A stretch of DNA of 64,000 nucleotides from Serpentinicella sp031432315 (GCF_031432315.1 NZ_JAVKGO010000006.1:89272-153271), one strand, 5' to 3'. Numbered from the stretch's first letter, positions 51,165 through 60,317 are shown. Program-made: numbers and translations. Notes: generated from the sequence alone by a model not told the origin.

Positions 51165-51824
51165 CTAAATTTTACTTGGTAGTTTTCTTGTAAATTTTTT
51201 CTGTACTATATACATACCAAAAACCATTAATATTAAAACCCCATAAAGAATTAAAGTTTTTATAGAAAAAATATTGTTTGCATTGTTCCCAATACTCCCA
51301 AATAAAATTACTTTAGGCAAAATTCCCAAAACAGTTCCTATAACAAATTGTCTCATATCCACCCCTACAATACCAGCTGTAACCGTAAGTATGTCATAAG
51401 GAATTCCGGGTATAATTCGCATAAAAAAGACTGTTCTAATGATTTGCTCTTCTTCCATTGTTATTAACTTTTCTCTATATTTGTTTTTGGCAAACTTAGA
51501 AAAGAATTTGGTAAAACGTTGGGATAACCGATACACCAAAACAGTTGAAACAGTAAAGCTTACTAATGTGTAAAGTGTCCCAAAGAAAGTTCCAAATATT
51601 AGTCCCCCAGCAATAAATATCACTGGTGCAGGAATAAGAAGTAACGTTTTTAAACTCCCAATTATTATAAAGACGATAATTCCTAAACTACCATATCCTG
51701 CTACTGTACTTTGAATTGTATAAAGATCAATATTCAAATTGTTTTTAATTTGTATTAATAGCACAAAGATGCAAGCACATATAAAAAAATATGCCGCTTT
51801 TTTTTGCCAACTACCTATATTCAT
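51165..51824 (-). CDS. TVP38/TMEM64-family membrane protein (DedA superfamily)
   Basis: A 219-residue membrane protein with about six helices and the VTT-domain signature: LLLIPAPVIFIAGGLIFGTFFGTLY, then MRIIPGIPYDILTVTAGIVGVD and FVIGTVLGILPKVILFGSIG. Members are proposed lipid scramblases or transporters of membrane lipid carriers. RBS GAAGAGGGGTTTAT. It is convergent with the PilZ gene. Confidence 0.9.
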   Translation of the reverse strand: MNIGSWQKKAAYFFICACIFVLLIQIKNNLNIDLYTIQSTVAGYGSLGIIVFIIIGSLKTLLLIPAPVIFIAGGLIFGTFFGTLYTLVSFTVSTVLVYRLSQRFTKFFSKFAKNKYREKLITMEEEQIIRTVFFMRIIPGIPYDILTVTAGIVGVDMRQFVIGTVLGILPKVILFGSIGNNANNIFSIKTLILYGVLILMVFGMYIVQKKFTRKLPSKI

Positions 51825-52017
51825 ATAAACCCCTCTTCTCTAAACTATAGGTCTTATCTTTATATTATATCATTATTACTCCATTAAAGACATTATGCGT
51901 AGGCAGATTTTATATAAAAACTTTACACTATTTATTTACAAAAATATATTTGATAATGCTTTTTTATAGATAAAATGATAAAATATACTATAATATATGT
52001 CTAAAGGGAGGGTTTAT

Positions 52018-53052
52018 ATGCATCATTTAACCCAAGCACAAAAAAACTTATTACTAATCTCATTGATTATTATTGGATTAGCTTTTATGGCTATGATTTT
52101 TATGCCGTCTTATTTATCTTCTACTGCTAATACGAATTATGTCGAGTTTACTATTGAGTCCGGTTCATCTTTGGATTCCGTAGCAGAAGGACTATACGAA
52201 AAAGATATTATAAAAAGTCGTTTGTGGTTTAAATATAAAGCTAAATCAGATAATATTGATAAAAAAATAAGACCTGGGACATATCAAATTGAACCCGATA
52301 TGTCTTTTGATGCGCTTTTCAATATGTTTCAACGGGGATCAAATTCATATGTTGTATTTACAGCACCTGAAGGCATTACCCTTTATCAAATAGGAGCTAG
52401 AATTGAAAACCTAGATTTAGGGACACAAGAGGAATTTATCAGTGCCACAGAACGCTATTTTAACAAAAACAGTTTTGATTTTAATACAGATGACCTATTT
52501 TTTAATTTAGAAGGCTATCTTTATCCTGATACTTATCATTTTTCAGAATATCAAAGTATAGATGATATTGTGTTTCAAATGGCAAAAACAATGGAAGATG
52601 TGTTTACACAAGCGTATCTGGATAGGGCAGAAGAGTTAGGCTTATCTATTCATGAAGTGTTAACCATTGCTTCTCTAGTAGAGAAGGAAACTTTTTATGA
52701 TGCGGAACGGGAAAAAATAAGTGGGGTTATATATAATCGATTAGAGCAAGGAATGCGTCTCCAAATTGATGCTTCTGTTATTTATGGATATGGCGAAGGG
52801 ATAAAACATATTAACAGAGTGTTATACGCACATTTAGATCAAGATACACCCTTTAATACCTATCGTAGAGATGGTATTCCACCTGGTCCAATAGGGTCAC
52901 CTAGTGAAGAATCTATACGTGCTGCTCTTTATCCTGAAGATCATGATTACTTATTTTACGTACTAGGTGAAGGCGGCCATGTGTTTAGTAAGACTTTTGC
53001 AGAACACCAAGAAAATGTTCGTGCTTATCGTAATATGGTAAATAATAACTAG
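52018..53052 (+). CDS. mltG: Endolytic peptidoglycan transglycosylase MltG
   Basis: A 344-residue bitopic protein: membrane helix (about 11-29), LysM-like domain (about 43-110) and the MltG catalytic domain. Key parts are ASLVEKETFYDAEREKISGVIYNRL with the catalytic Glu, LQIDASVIYGYG, and PFNTYRRDGIPPGPIGSPSEESIRAAL. It cuts nascent glycan strands and sets their length. The ATG at 52018 follows AAAGGGAGGGTTTAT; an in-frame codon at 51997 is inside the upstream region. Confidence 0.96.
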   Translation: MHHLTQAQKNLLLISLIIIGLAFMAMIFMPSYLSSTANTNYVEFTIESGSSLDSVAEGLYEKDIIKSRLWFKYKAKSDNIDKKIRPGTYQIEPDMSFDALFNMFQRGSNSYVVFTAPEGITLYQIGARIENLDLGTQEEFISATERYFNKNSFDFNTDDLFFNLEGYLYPDTYHFSEYQSIDDIVFQMAKTMEDVFTQAYLDRAEELGLSIHEVLTIASLVEKETFYDAEREKISGVIYNRLEQGMRLQIDASVIYGYGEGIKHINRVLYAHLDQDTPFNTYRRDGIPPGPIGSPSEESIRAALYPEDHDYLFYVLGEGGHVFSKTFAEHQENVRAYRNMVNNN

Positions 53053-53082
53053 AGGCCTATGGCCTCTAGTTATTATTTTTTA
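53047..53082 (+). terminator. Terminator of mltG
   Basis: Perfect arms AACTAGAGGCC / GGCCTCTAGTT around TAT, then ATTATTTTTT; it includes the mltG stop. Confidence 0.92.
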
Positions 53083-53145
53083 TATGTAATTAGCGCTTTT
53101 TGTATTTGAAGCCGTGATACAACTCCAAACTTAAAATCTAATCTT

Positions 53146-53430
53146 TTACCTCATTAGCTTCTTTACCATTTTAAATAATGACTCAATCTCTTCATCATTT
53201 CCAGCCTTTAGTTGATCTGTTATACAATTTTTTAAATGACTTTCCATTAAAATAAGTTCTACGGCGCCAAGTGCAGACCGAGATGCTTCTATTTGGTTAA
53301 TCACATCGTCACAATAAGTTCCCTTTTCAATCATACTTTTTATACCTCTTATTTGTCCTTCGATTCTATTTAAACGGTCTAAAATAGATTTTTGTGCTTT
53401 TAAAGATTCTTCCGTTGGTATTTTTTCCAT
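53146..53430 (-). CDS. CsoR/FrmR-family metal- or thiol-responsive repressor
   Basis: A 94-residue all-helical repressor with the CsoR fold: RLNRIEGQIRGIKSMIEKGTYCDDV at 19-43. Cys40, His65 and Cys69 give the Cys-His-Cys pattern of copper-sensing CsoR, though persulfide-sensing CstR and others share the two cysteines. No copper exporter is adjacent; the next genes on the other strand serve sulfur metabolism, so a persulfide-related role is possible. RBS AAGGAGTGAATAGAAC. Confidence 0.9.
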   Translation of the reverse strand: MEKIPTEESLKAQKSILDRLNRIEGQIRGIKSMIEKGTYCDDVINQIEASRSALGAVELILMESHLKNCITDQLKAGNDEEIESLFKMVKKLMR

Positions 53431-53515
53431 GTTCTATTCACTCCTTATTCACCTTATTTTACTATACCCTGTCTAGGTACTCAATATGTATTTTTATATT
53501 TTTTTCCAATTTGAA

Positions 53516-53544
53516 TTGACAAATAGGTTTTTAACCCTTATTAT
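53516..53544 (+). promoter_or_regulatory. Sigma-A promoter of the Rrf2 regulator
   Basis: TTGACA, 17 bases, TATTAT, about 44 bases before the start codon. Confidence 0.85.
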
Positions 53545-53587
53545 ATTATTAATCATATAAGATTAGTAGGTTAATAGGAGGGATATA

Positions 53588-54022
53588 TTGAAAATATCTA
53601 CAAAAGGAAAATATGGATTAATTGCAATGATTGATTTAGCGATAAACTATAAAGGTAGTTACATACCTTTAAATGTTATTGCAGAAAGACAAAATCTATC
53701 TACTAACTATCTTGAACAGCTCTTTTCGCCTCTTAAAAAATCTGGATTAGTTAAAAGTGTAAAAGGTCCTCAAGGTGGGTATATTTTAGGTGATGACCCA
53801 TCCAAGATTACAATCGGCGCTATTCTAAAAGTACTAGAAGGGAATTTATCCGTTATTAATACACAGCCTACAGATAATCTTGTAGAGCAGTGTCTAAAAA
53901 TACACTTATGGGATAAAATTGATGAAAAAGTTCAAACTTTTATTTACGATCAAACCCTTGAAGAATTAACCAATGAATATATAAAGATGAACAGTAACTC
54001 TGGATATATGTTCTATATATAA
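53588..54022 (+). CDS. Rrf2-family regulator, CymR-like
   Basis: A 144-residue winged-helix regulator: MKISTKGKYGLIAMIDLAIN, NVIAERQNLSTNYLEQLFSPLKKSGLVKSVKGPQGGYILG. The effector region has a single Cys (LVEQCLKIH) rather than the three of IscR, so it is unlikely to bind an Fe-S cluster. In Firmicutes CymR works with CysK to repress sulfur genes, and here cysK lies 59 bases downstream, which supports a CymR-like role. The start is TTG at 53588 after ATAGGAGGGATATA. Confidence 0.9.
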   Translation: MKISTKGKYGLIAMIDLAINYKGSYIPLNVIAERQNLSTNYLEQLFSPLKKSGLVKSVKGPQGGYILGDDPSKITIGAILKVLEGNLSVINTQPTDNLVEQCLKIHLWDKIDEKVQTFIYDQTLEELTNEYIKMNSNSGYMFYI

Positions 54023-54027
54023 TTAAT

Positions 54028-54053
54028 AAATCGCATAATTAGTTATGTGATTT
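54028..54053 (+). repeat. Inverted repeat between the Rrf2 gene and cysK
   Basis: AAATCGCATAA / TTATGTGATTT around four bases (one G-T wobble). The T run after it is weak, so it may be a terminator, a processing site or a regulator site. Confidence 0.6.
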
Positions 54054-54081
54054 CTCAATTTAAAATAAAGGGAGTGTTTTT

Positions 54082-55014
54082 ATGAAAATCAAGAAAAATA
54101 TTACTGAATTAATTGGGAATACACCCATGTTAGAGTTGGGTAATTATTCAAAATCATATAGTATTAATAGCGCTATAATTGGAAAACTTGAATACTTTAA
54201 CCCTGGTGGAAGTGTTAAAGATAGGATTGGATATGCAATGATTAAAGATGCAGAAGATAAAGGCCTAATTACAAAAGGTACTATTATAGTTGAACCTACT
54301 AGTGGTAATACTGGTATTGCTTTGGCTTATGTTGCAGCTGCAAAGGGTTATAAATTAATTCTAACAATGCCTGATACGATGAGTTTAGAACGTAGAAGTC
54401 TCTTAAAGGCTTTAGGTGCTGAGCTTGTATTAACTCCAGGCTCTTTAGGCATGAAAGGTGCTATAGATAAAGCCCAAGAAATTGTGAATAATACCACTAA
54501 TGCTTATATGCCTCAACAATTTGAAAATTCAGCTAATCCAGATATTCATAGAAAAACCACTGCTGAAGAGATTTGGCGAGATACAGAAGGGAAAGTTGAT
54601 ATTTTTATAGCTGGTGTTGGTACAGGAGGTACTGTTACTGGCGTAGGTGAAATTTTAAAAGAGAAAAATTCTGACATAAAAGTAATAGCAGTAGAACCTA
54701 CAGATTCACCAGTTCTATCTGGGGGCAAAGCTGGTCCTCATAAGATTCAAGGTATTGGTGCAGGCTTTACTCCTAGTATATTAAATAGAGATATTATAGA
54801 CGAAATATACCAAGTAAGTAATGAACAAGCTTTTGAAACATCAAGAAAAATTGCTGAAACAGAGGGGCTTTTAGTTGGTATTTCATCTGGTGCTGCAGCT
54901 TATACCGCTACACAAATTGCAACGCGACCAGAAAATAAGGGAAAGAATATTGTTGTTATTTTGCCTGATACAGGGGAAAGATATTTGTCAACAACCCTTT
55001 TTCAACCGGAATAA
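54082..55014 (+). CDS. cysK: Cysteine synthase
   Basis: A 310-residue O-acetylserine sulfhydrylase making cysteine from O-acetylserine and sulfide. Motifs are ITELIGNTPMLEL, the PLP lysine in NPGGSVKDRIGYAMI, EPTSGNTGIALAYVAA, TMPDTMSLERR and the GVGTGGTVTGVGE phosphate loop; QGIGAGFTPSIL and GISSGAAAYTA follow. It is downstream of the Rrf2 regulator and upstream of an S-box gene. RBS AAGGGAGTGTTTTT. Confidence 0.96.
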   Translation: MKIKKNITELIGNTPMLELGNYSKSYSINSAIIGKLEYFNPGGSVKDRIGYAMIKDAEDKGLITKGTIIVEPTSGNTGIALAYVAAAKGYKLILTMPDTMSLERRSLLKALGAELVLTPGSLGMKGAIDKAQEIVNNTTNAYMPQQFENSANPDIHRKTTAEEIWRDTEGKVDIFIAGVGTGGTVTGVGEILKEKNSDIKVIAVEPTDSPVLSGGKAGPHKIQGIGAGFTPSILNRDIIDEIYQVSNEQAFETSRKIAETEGLLVGISSGAAAYTATQIATRPENKGKNIVVILPDTGERYLSTTLFQPE

Positions 55015-55048
55015 AGCAAACTGGTAAATTTCAAATTAAGTTTTTTTA

Positions 55049-55077
55049 TTGACATGTTAAAAAATATAGAGTACTAT
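55049..55077 (+). promoter_or_regulatory. Sigma-A promoter of the S-box/metY transcript
   Basis: TTGACA, 17 bases, TACTAT, just before the riboswitch. Confidence 0.85.
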
Positions 55078-55097
55078 TATAAAAAATTAATAATTTT

Positions 55098-55290
55098 TCT
55101 CATCAAGAGAGGTGTAGGGACTGGCCCGATGAAACCTCGGCAACCTTCATATACGTTATGAAAGGTGCCAACTCCAGCAATATTAAAGATATTGAAAGAT
55201 GAGAGAGGCCTTTTATAGACGATTATATTTGTATAAATATAAGTTTTTTAATAACCTCTTTCATCATCCTCAAATGATGAAAGAGGTTAT
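55098..55290 (+). promoter_or_regulatory. SAM-I (S-box) riboswitch with terminator, controlling metY
   Basis: The conserved core is clear: CTCATCAAGAGAGGTGTAGG, GACTGGCCCGATGAAACCTC, GGCAACC, GGTGCCAACTCC and the closing GATGAGAG. An intrinsic terminator follows (55250-55289), ATAACCTCTTTCATCAT paired with its complement around CCTCAA. The stretch GATGAGAGAGG can pair with the left terminator arm as antiterminator. High S-adenosylmethionine should switch metY off. Confidence 0.96.
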
Positions 55291-55328
55291 TTTGTTTTTA
55301 AATTCTAAATTTAAAGGAGCGATTATTT

Positions 55329-56621
55329 ATGAGTAAGAAGCGTTTAAAATTTGACACACTACAGCTACATGCAGGACAACAAGCAGATCCTACTACGGGT
55401 TCTAGAGCAGTTCCAATTTATCAAACTACCTCTTATGTTTTTAACAATACTGACCATGCAGCTAATCTATTTTCATTAAAAGAGCCCGGGAACATATACA
55501 CTAGAATTATGAACCCAACAACAGATGTTCTTGAACAAAGAATTGCGGCTCTAGAAGGAGGGGTTGGGGCATTAGCTGTTGCATCAGGACAAGCAGCCAT
55601 TACCTATTCTATTTTAAATATTGCTAATACTGGAGACGAAATTATTTCTGCTAGTACCCTTTATGGAGGGACTTATAATCTATTTTCAACAACGTTACCT
55701 AAGTTAGGTATTAATACAGTATTTGTAGATCCAGATAACCCAGAAAACTTTAGAAAAGCTATTAAAGGTAATACAAAAGCTATCTATCTTGAAATAATAG
55801 GTAATCCAAGTATTAATTTAGTAGACATTGAAGCTGTTGCAAACATTGCTCATGAGAATGGTATTCCTTTAATAGTTGATAACACTTTTGGTACTCCTTA
55901 TTTGATTCGACCAATTGATTTTGGTGCTGATATTGTCGTTCACTCTGCAACAAAATTTATTGGAGGTCATGGTACATCAATTGGTGGATTAATAATTGAC
56001 TCAGGGAATTTTGATTGGGCAGACAGTGGTAAATTTCCTGGATTTACTGAACCAGATCATAGTTATAACGGTATTAGATATGCTCAATATTTAGGAGAAT
56101 TAGCATTTATCATAAAAGCAAGGGTTCAGCTTTTAAGAGATACTGGATCCTCACTTAGTCCATTCAATGCTTTTTTACTTCTACAAGGACTTGAGACTTT
56201 ATCCCTCAGAGTAGCTCGTCATGTGGAGAATTCAAAAAAAATAGCTAATTTTTTACAAAATCATCCCTTAGTTTCTTGGGTTAACTACCCTAGCACAAAA
56301 GATAATAAATATTATGAATTAGCAAAAAAATATTTTCCAAAGGGTGCTGGTTCTATCTTTACTTTTGGTGTTAAGGGTGGAATAGATGGGGCTAAAACAT
56401 TTATAGATAACCTAGAAATTTTTTCATTATTAGCTAATGTTGCTGATGCTAAATCTCTAGTTATTCATCCAGCGAGTACTACACATGCACAGTTAAGCGA
56501 AGAGAAACAAAAGTTAGCAGGAGTTACACAAGATATGATTCGATTATCTGTAGGTTTAGAAGATGTAAAGGATTTAATTACAGACTTAGATCAAGCATTA
56601 AATAGCACAAAGTTAACCTAA
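55329..56621 (+). CDS. metY: O-acetylhomoserine sulfhydrylase
   Basis: A 430-residue Cys/Met-metabolism PLP enzyme. It has the MetY length and start (FDTLQLHAGQQADPTTGSRA), YTRIMNPTTDVLEQRIAALEGG, ASGQAAITYSILN, VDNTFGTPYLIRP, the PLP lysine in VVHSATKFIGGHGTSIGG and VIHPASTTHAQLSEEK. It makes homocysteine from O-acetylhomoserine and sulfide. S-box control and cysK beside it form a small sulfur-assimilation block. RBS TAAAGGAGCGATTATTT. Confidence 0.96.
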   Translation: MSKKRLKFDTLQLHAGQQADPTTGSRAVPIYQTTSYVFNNTDHAANLFSLKEPGNIYTRIMNPTTDVLEQRIAALEGGVGALAVASGQAAITYSILNIANTGDEIISASTLYGGTYNLFSTTLPKLGINTVFVDPDNPENFRKAIKGNTKAIYLEIIGNPSINLVDIEAVANIAHENGIPLIVDNTFGTPYLIRPIDFGADIVVHSATKFIGGHGTSIGGLIIDSGNFDWADSGKFPGFTEPDHSYNGIRYAQYLGELAFIIKARVQLLRDTGSSLSPFNAFLLLQGLETLSLRVARHVENSKKIANFLQNHPLVSWVNYPSTKDNKYYELAKKYFPKGAGSIFTFGVKGGIDGAKTFIDNLEIFSLLANVADAKSLVIHPASTTHAQLSEEKQKLAGVTQDMIRLSVGLEDVKDLITDLDQALNSTKLT

Positions 56622-56666
56622 CATAAAAAAAGTTACTAATACCACTTTCCATAGGAAACTCTATAA

Positions 56667-56867
56667 TTCATTCGTTATCGTATACTTATTTTTATCAAGT
56701 TGCTAGTAGGCATTTCTATAGGTGTGAACGTTGTTATATTTACAATCCTAATGGAATATGCCTATTTAAGGTGTTGTGGAATTGTATACTTCTATGGGTA
56801 TAGTACAGTGTATACAACAGTTTTTAGTTTAATAATATTAGTACAAGGAGTTCAAACTAATAGGTAA
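56667..56867 (+). pseudogene. Decayed membrane-protein fragment, perhaps the end of a family 2 glycosyltransferase
   Basis: A stop-free stretch of 66 codons without a start codon or ribosome binding site, in a 460-base gap. Translation gives two hydrophobic helices (IFIKLLVGISIGVNVVIFTI and the later VYTTVFSLIILVQGVQTN) separated by an aromatic loop with GYS. This loosely recalls the paired C-terminal helices of membrane-bound family 2 glycosyltransferases (GtrB-like), where the second helix ends near a GVQ/GIQ motif. The rest of the gene is absent. A terminator hairpin lies beyond it at 57006. Identity is a guess; chance cannot be ruled out. Confidence 0.3.
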
Positions 56868-57005
56868 CCAAATATCATCAAAATAAAGAAAATTCTTTAT
56901 ACTAAAATCTAAATATAGTAACTAATTGTAACATGTATCAAATTGTATCTTTGTTAATATCATACTTATATTTAAACAATTCTAATGATTAATATCTAGT
57001 TTTAC

Positions 57006-57042
57006 AAGTCACATAATGTTACTTAATTTATGTGACTTTTTA
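57006..57042 (+). terminator. Terminator-like hairpin
   Basis: Perfect arms AAGTCACATAA / TTATGTGACTT around 11 bases, followed by T. The arms resemble the repeat at 54028-54053 (TCACATAA core). No intact gene lies directly upstream. Confidence 0.72.
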
Positions 57043-57133
57043 AAATTAATATTTATACAGCATATTTGGCATATATTATCTATTGGCACTTATTTTGCAA
57101 AGTAATATAATAACATCAAAGGAGGCGATTAAA

Positions 57134-57952
57134 ATGCCCTATTTTACAGTAAATGACATCAATCTATATTACGAAATAAAAGGCAATCCTGATGCTGAAG
57201 AAACGATTATTTTATTTAATGGCATCATGTCTGGTATTGGTACTTGGACTCCAATTTTAGACGCTCTTGAAAAATTAAACTGCAAAATAATTCTTCATGA
57301 CTTTAAAGGCCAACTTCTTTCTGATAAGCCTGAAGGTCCCTATACTTTAGCAGAACATGCTTCTGAGGCAAAGGCGCTATTAGATTTCTTAAACATAAAA
57401 GAATTTCATGCAGTTAGTACATCCTATGGTGGTGCTGTAGCTATGCGGTTTGCTACAGATTATCCTGAAAGTGTAAAAACGATTACGATTATCAATTCAC
57501 TTAGTGAAGCTGATGAGATTATTAAACTACATATTAAATCATGGCGTTCTTTAGCCCTTACAAAAAACGCCCATGACTTTTTCTGGAGTTGTGCACCTGC
57601 TGTTTATAGTAATACTTTCCTTGAAAAATATAAAAAGGGTATTGAACAAAAAATAAAAGAAATGGAAAATATTCCTGATGACTTTTATTTTGGCCAACTT
57701 CAGTTATATAAAACATTTAATAATGGTGTTGGATTAACTCCCCAATTAAGTAATATAAAGTGTCCAGCTTTAGTCGTATGTGGAGAAAATGACGTAATTA
57801 CTTCCTTAAAGTTTTCAAAAATTATCGCCAACAACTTACCACAATCAGAATTTGTTGTTATTCCAGACTGTGGACATGCTGCTATTTTAGAAAAGGCAGA
57901 TACGATAACAACATTATTATTTGGATTTTTAACAAAACATTTTGTTAAATAA
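57134..57952 (+). CDS. Alpha/beta hydrolase with atypical nucleophile elbow
   Basis: A 272-residue alpha/beta hydrolase. The nucleophile region reads VSTSYGG, so the elbow is S-T-S-Y-G (Ser97) instead of G-x-S-x-G; an acid candidate is in CGENDVIT and the His in DCGHAAILE. It resembles the 3-oxoadipate enol-lactonase-like branch, but the substrate is unknown. The ATG at 57134 follows AAAGGAGGCGATTAAA; upstream in-frame codons have no such site. Confidence 0.9.
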   Translation: MPYFTVNDINLYYEIKGNPDAEETIILFNGIMSGIGTWTPILDALEKLNCKIILHDFKGQLLSDKPEGPYTLAEHASEAKALLDFLNIKEFHAVSTSYGGAVAMRFATDYPESVKTITIINSLSEADEIIKLHIKSWRSLALTKNAHDFFWSCAPAVYSNTFLEKYKKGIEQKIKEMENIPDDFYFGQLQLYKTFNNGVGLTPQLSNIKCPALVVCGENDVITSLKFSKIIANNLPQSEFVVIPDCGHAAILEKADTITTLLFGFLTKHFVK

Positions 57953-57969
57953 AAGTATTTCTATCAAGA

Positions 57970-58002
57970 AAAGCGCGTATAAAAATTAAAATACGCGCTT
58001 TC
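57970..58002. terminator. Bidirectional terminator
   Basis: Perfect arms AAAGCGCGTAT / ATACGCGCTTT around 10 bases, between the convergent hydrolase and oxidoreductase genes. Confidence 0.92.
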
Positions 58003-58019
58003 TTTCATCTTATTATTTT

Positions 58020-60296
58020 TTACAGTAAAGGATGTTCGCTTAAAGCTTTCAGTCTCATCCAACGACGATCTACTTCATGTTGTATACTTTCCATTCGCTT
58101 TTTATTATTCTCTTCTAATAAATGTTTTGTTATTCCCATGCGCTTAAACCAACTTGCCACAGGAATCTTATTTTTTGATTTTTCAGGATCATAATTCAGT
58201 GTGGTTATACCATGGTATATTTCAAATAAAGGGAAGTAACAAGAATCAACAGCAGTCCCAATCACACTTCTTTGTTCTTCAGGGGGACTTTTCCAATTTA
58301 ACGGACAAGCTGAAATTGCTTTTACATAAGCTAATCCTTCCTTCTTTGATACATATTGTGCTTTTGCAATTTTTTTAATAAAATCAACAGGATGAGACTC
58401 TGCTACAGTAGCTATATAAGGTATATGGGTACCTGCCATAATCATAGGTGTATCTTTATGAAAAGTGCTCCACTCATCCCCTTTTTGAAATGAGCTTTTT
58501 CCTTCAAATGAAGGGCCTACAATTGATGTTTTGCTTTCAGCTAAGTGGGGCGTTGTATAAGAAAGTTGGTACCCAGTGTTCATATACCCACCGTTATCAT
58601 ATTCAAAAATGATCATATTGTGATTTCTTATTGCAGTACCAATTGCGGGACCCATTCCAATATCCATACCACCATCACCACTGACCATAACAAAAGTAAT
58701 ATCCGTATCCTGTGGTATCTCTCCTCGTCTTTGTTTCTCATGAAACATTTCAACAACTCCACTAAGGGTCGGTGCACCGTTTTGAAATAAATTATGGATA
58801 TATGTACTTCTAAATGCTGTATGTGGATATCCGGTTGTTACAACCATTCCACATCCGGTTTGAAATAAAAAAACTACATATCCATTTAGCCCCTTTGACA
58901 ATAAGTTTAAGTTGGGAAATATTCCACATCCAGGACAGGCTTGATGACCAGGAGCTATTCTTTTTGGTAACCCCGTCATATTACGGGTGTTCACCCCTTT
59001 GACACTAAGCACTCCAGTTTCTTCTTTTTCAACTGTTACACCATTATCAAAGTATTCGACTGTAGGTTTATCAATATATTGTTTTGCCTCCGTATTATTA
59101 TTTCCTTCATATGAACCAACATAACTAAAAGTATTTTTAATTTTCCCATGCTCTGCAACTTCTAATGCTTCATTTAATAAGTCTACTGCATCTTGTATGA
59201 AAAATTCTTTTCCACCTAAACCATATACTCTACTAAATACTAAAGTGCTGTTTTCTGGATCATCTTTTAATGTGCTTTTAATCTCAATACTCATATTCCC
59301 TGCTTTTGTTCCATAACTTTCTTGTCTATCTGCTACACATAGCGCTTTTACATTTTTAAATGCTTTCTGTATTTCTTTACTTGGCCAAGGTCTAATGACA
59401 TTAGCAGCAATAGCACCAACTTTTTTGCCTTCTTTTCTTAAGTTATCTACTGCTTCCATCGCTGTATCAAAAGATGAGTTCAGTATGAAAATGCAAGCCT
59501 CAGCATCTTCAACTTGATATGTTTCTAATAAATCATAATATCTTCCTGTAACCCTGCCAAACGCTTCAAATACCTTTGGTAAAGCTTCATAGGCTTTGTC
59601 CATTGCTTCGCTTAGCTGTAGCTTATTATTTATTAAGTCTGGTTCATTCATATATGGACCAAAAGTTTTAGGGTTTTCTACATCTAATGCATGATAGACA
59701 GGTTCATATTTACCTATAAATCCTTGTACATCTTCATTGTTTTTAAAAATATGATTTTTTCTTTTCTGGTGACTAGTAAAAAAACCATCACTTGCAATCA
59801 TTGCTGGCAACATAACATCTTTTTGTTCTGATAATTTAGTAGCTATAATATTAAAGTCATATACCCTTTGGGGGTCTTTAGCCATTAAAGTGATCCATCC
59901 TGAGTTTAGTGTATACATGATATCACTATGATCCCCTTTTATATCAAGGGGCCCTGAAACAGCTCTTGTAACAACATTTAATATCATAGGTGCTCTAGTC
60001 CCAGATTGCACTGGTAACTGTTCTAATGCATATAATAAACCATTTGCAGATGTTGCATTTATTACTCTACCTCCGGCAACCGATGCACCATAACATATTC
60101 CTGCTGCACCATGTTCCCCGTCTGCAGGAATCAATACAATTTCATGCTCACCTTCTGCCTTAAACGCACTTAATTCTTCCGATATTCCCGTTGAGGGTGT
60201 TATTGGAAAATAACCCATAACATGAAAGTTCATTTGACTTGCTGCAATAGCAGCCATTTCATTACCGTTCTTGAATATACTTTTTTGTTCTCTCAT
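58020..60296 (-). CDS. 2-oxoacid:ferredoxin oxidoreductase, fused alpha-beta subunit
   Basis: A 758-residue fusion. Residues about 1-380 are the alpha subunit (NGNEMAAIAASQMNFHVMGYFPITPSTGISEEL, GDHSDIMYTLNSGWI, RPWPSKEIQKAF). A linker follows, then the TPP-binding beta subunit (about 445-750) with HQACPGCGIFPNL and the TPP motif GDGGMDIGMGPAIGTAI with YDNGGYMNTGYQ; it ends AISACPLNW. The enzyme converts a 2-oxoacid and CoA into acyl-CoA, CO2 and reduced ferredoxin. The substrate (pyruvate, branched-chain or another 2-oxoacid) cannot be assigned. It is downstream of the gamma-delta subunit gene (21 bases). Confidence 0.92.
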   Translation of the reverse strand: MREQKSIFKNGNEMAAIAASQMNFHVMGYFPITPSTGISEELSAFKAEGEHEIVLIPADGEHGAAGICYGASVAGGRVINATSANGLLYALEQLPVQSGTRAPMILNVVTRAVSGPLDIKGDHSDIMYTLNSGWITLMAKDPQRVYDFNIIATKLSEQKDVMLPAMIASDGFFTSHQKRKNHIFKNNEDVQGFIGKYEPVYHALDVENPKTFGPYMNEPDLINNKLQLSEAMDKAYEALPKVFEAFGRVTGRYYDLLETYQVEDAEACIFILNSSFDTAMEAVDNLRKEGKKVGAIAANVIRPWPSKEIQKAFKNVKALCVADRQESYGTKAGNMSIEIKSTLKDDPENSTLVFSRVYGLGGKEFFIQDAVDLLNEALEVAEHGKIKNTFSYVGSYEGNNNTEAKQYIDKPTVEYFDNGVTVEKEETGVLSVKGVNTRNMTGLPKRIAPGHQACPGCGIFPNLNLLSKGLNGYVVFLFQTGCGMVVTTGYPHTAFRSTYIHNLFQNGAPTLSGVVEMFHEKQRRGEIPQDTDITFVMVSGDGGMDIGMGPAIGTAIRNHNMIIFEYDNGGYMNTGYQLSYTTPHLAESKTSIVGPSFEGKSSFQKGDEWSTFHKDTPMIMAGTHIPYIATVAESHPVDFIKKIAKAQYVSKKEGLAYVKAISACPLNWKSPPEEQRSVIGTAVDSCYFPLFEIYHGITTLNYDPEKSKNKIPVASWFKRMGITKHLLEENNKKRMESIQHEVDRRWMRLKALSEHPLL

Positions 60297-60317
60297 TATC
60301 TTATCCCTTCTTTCAAT

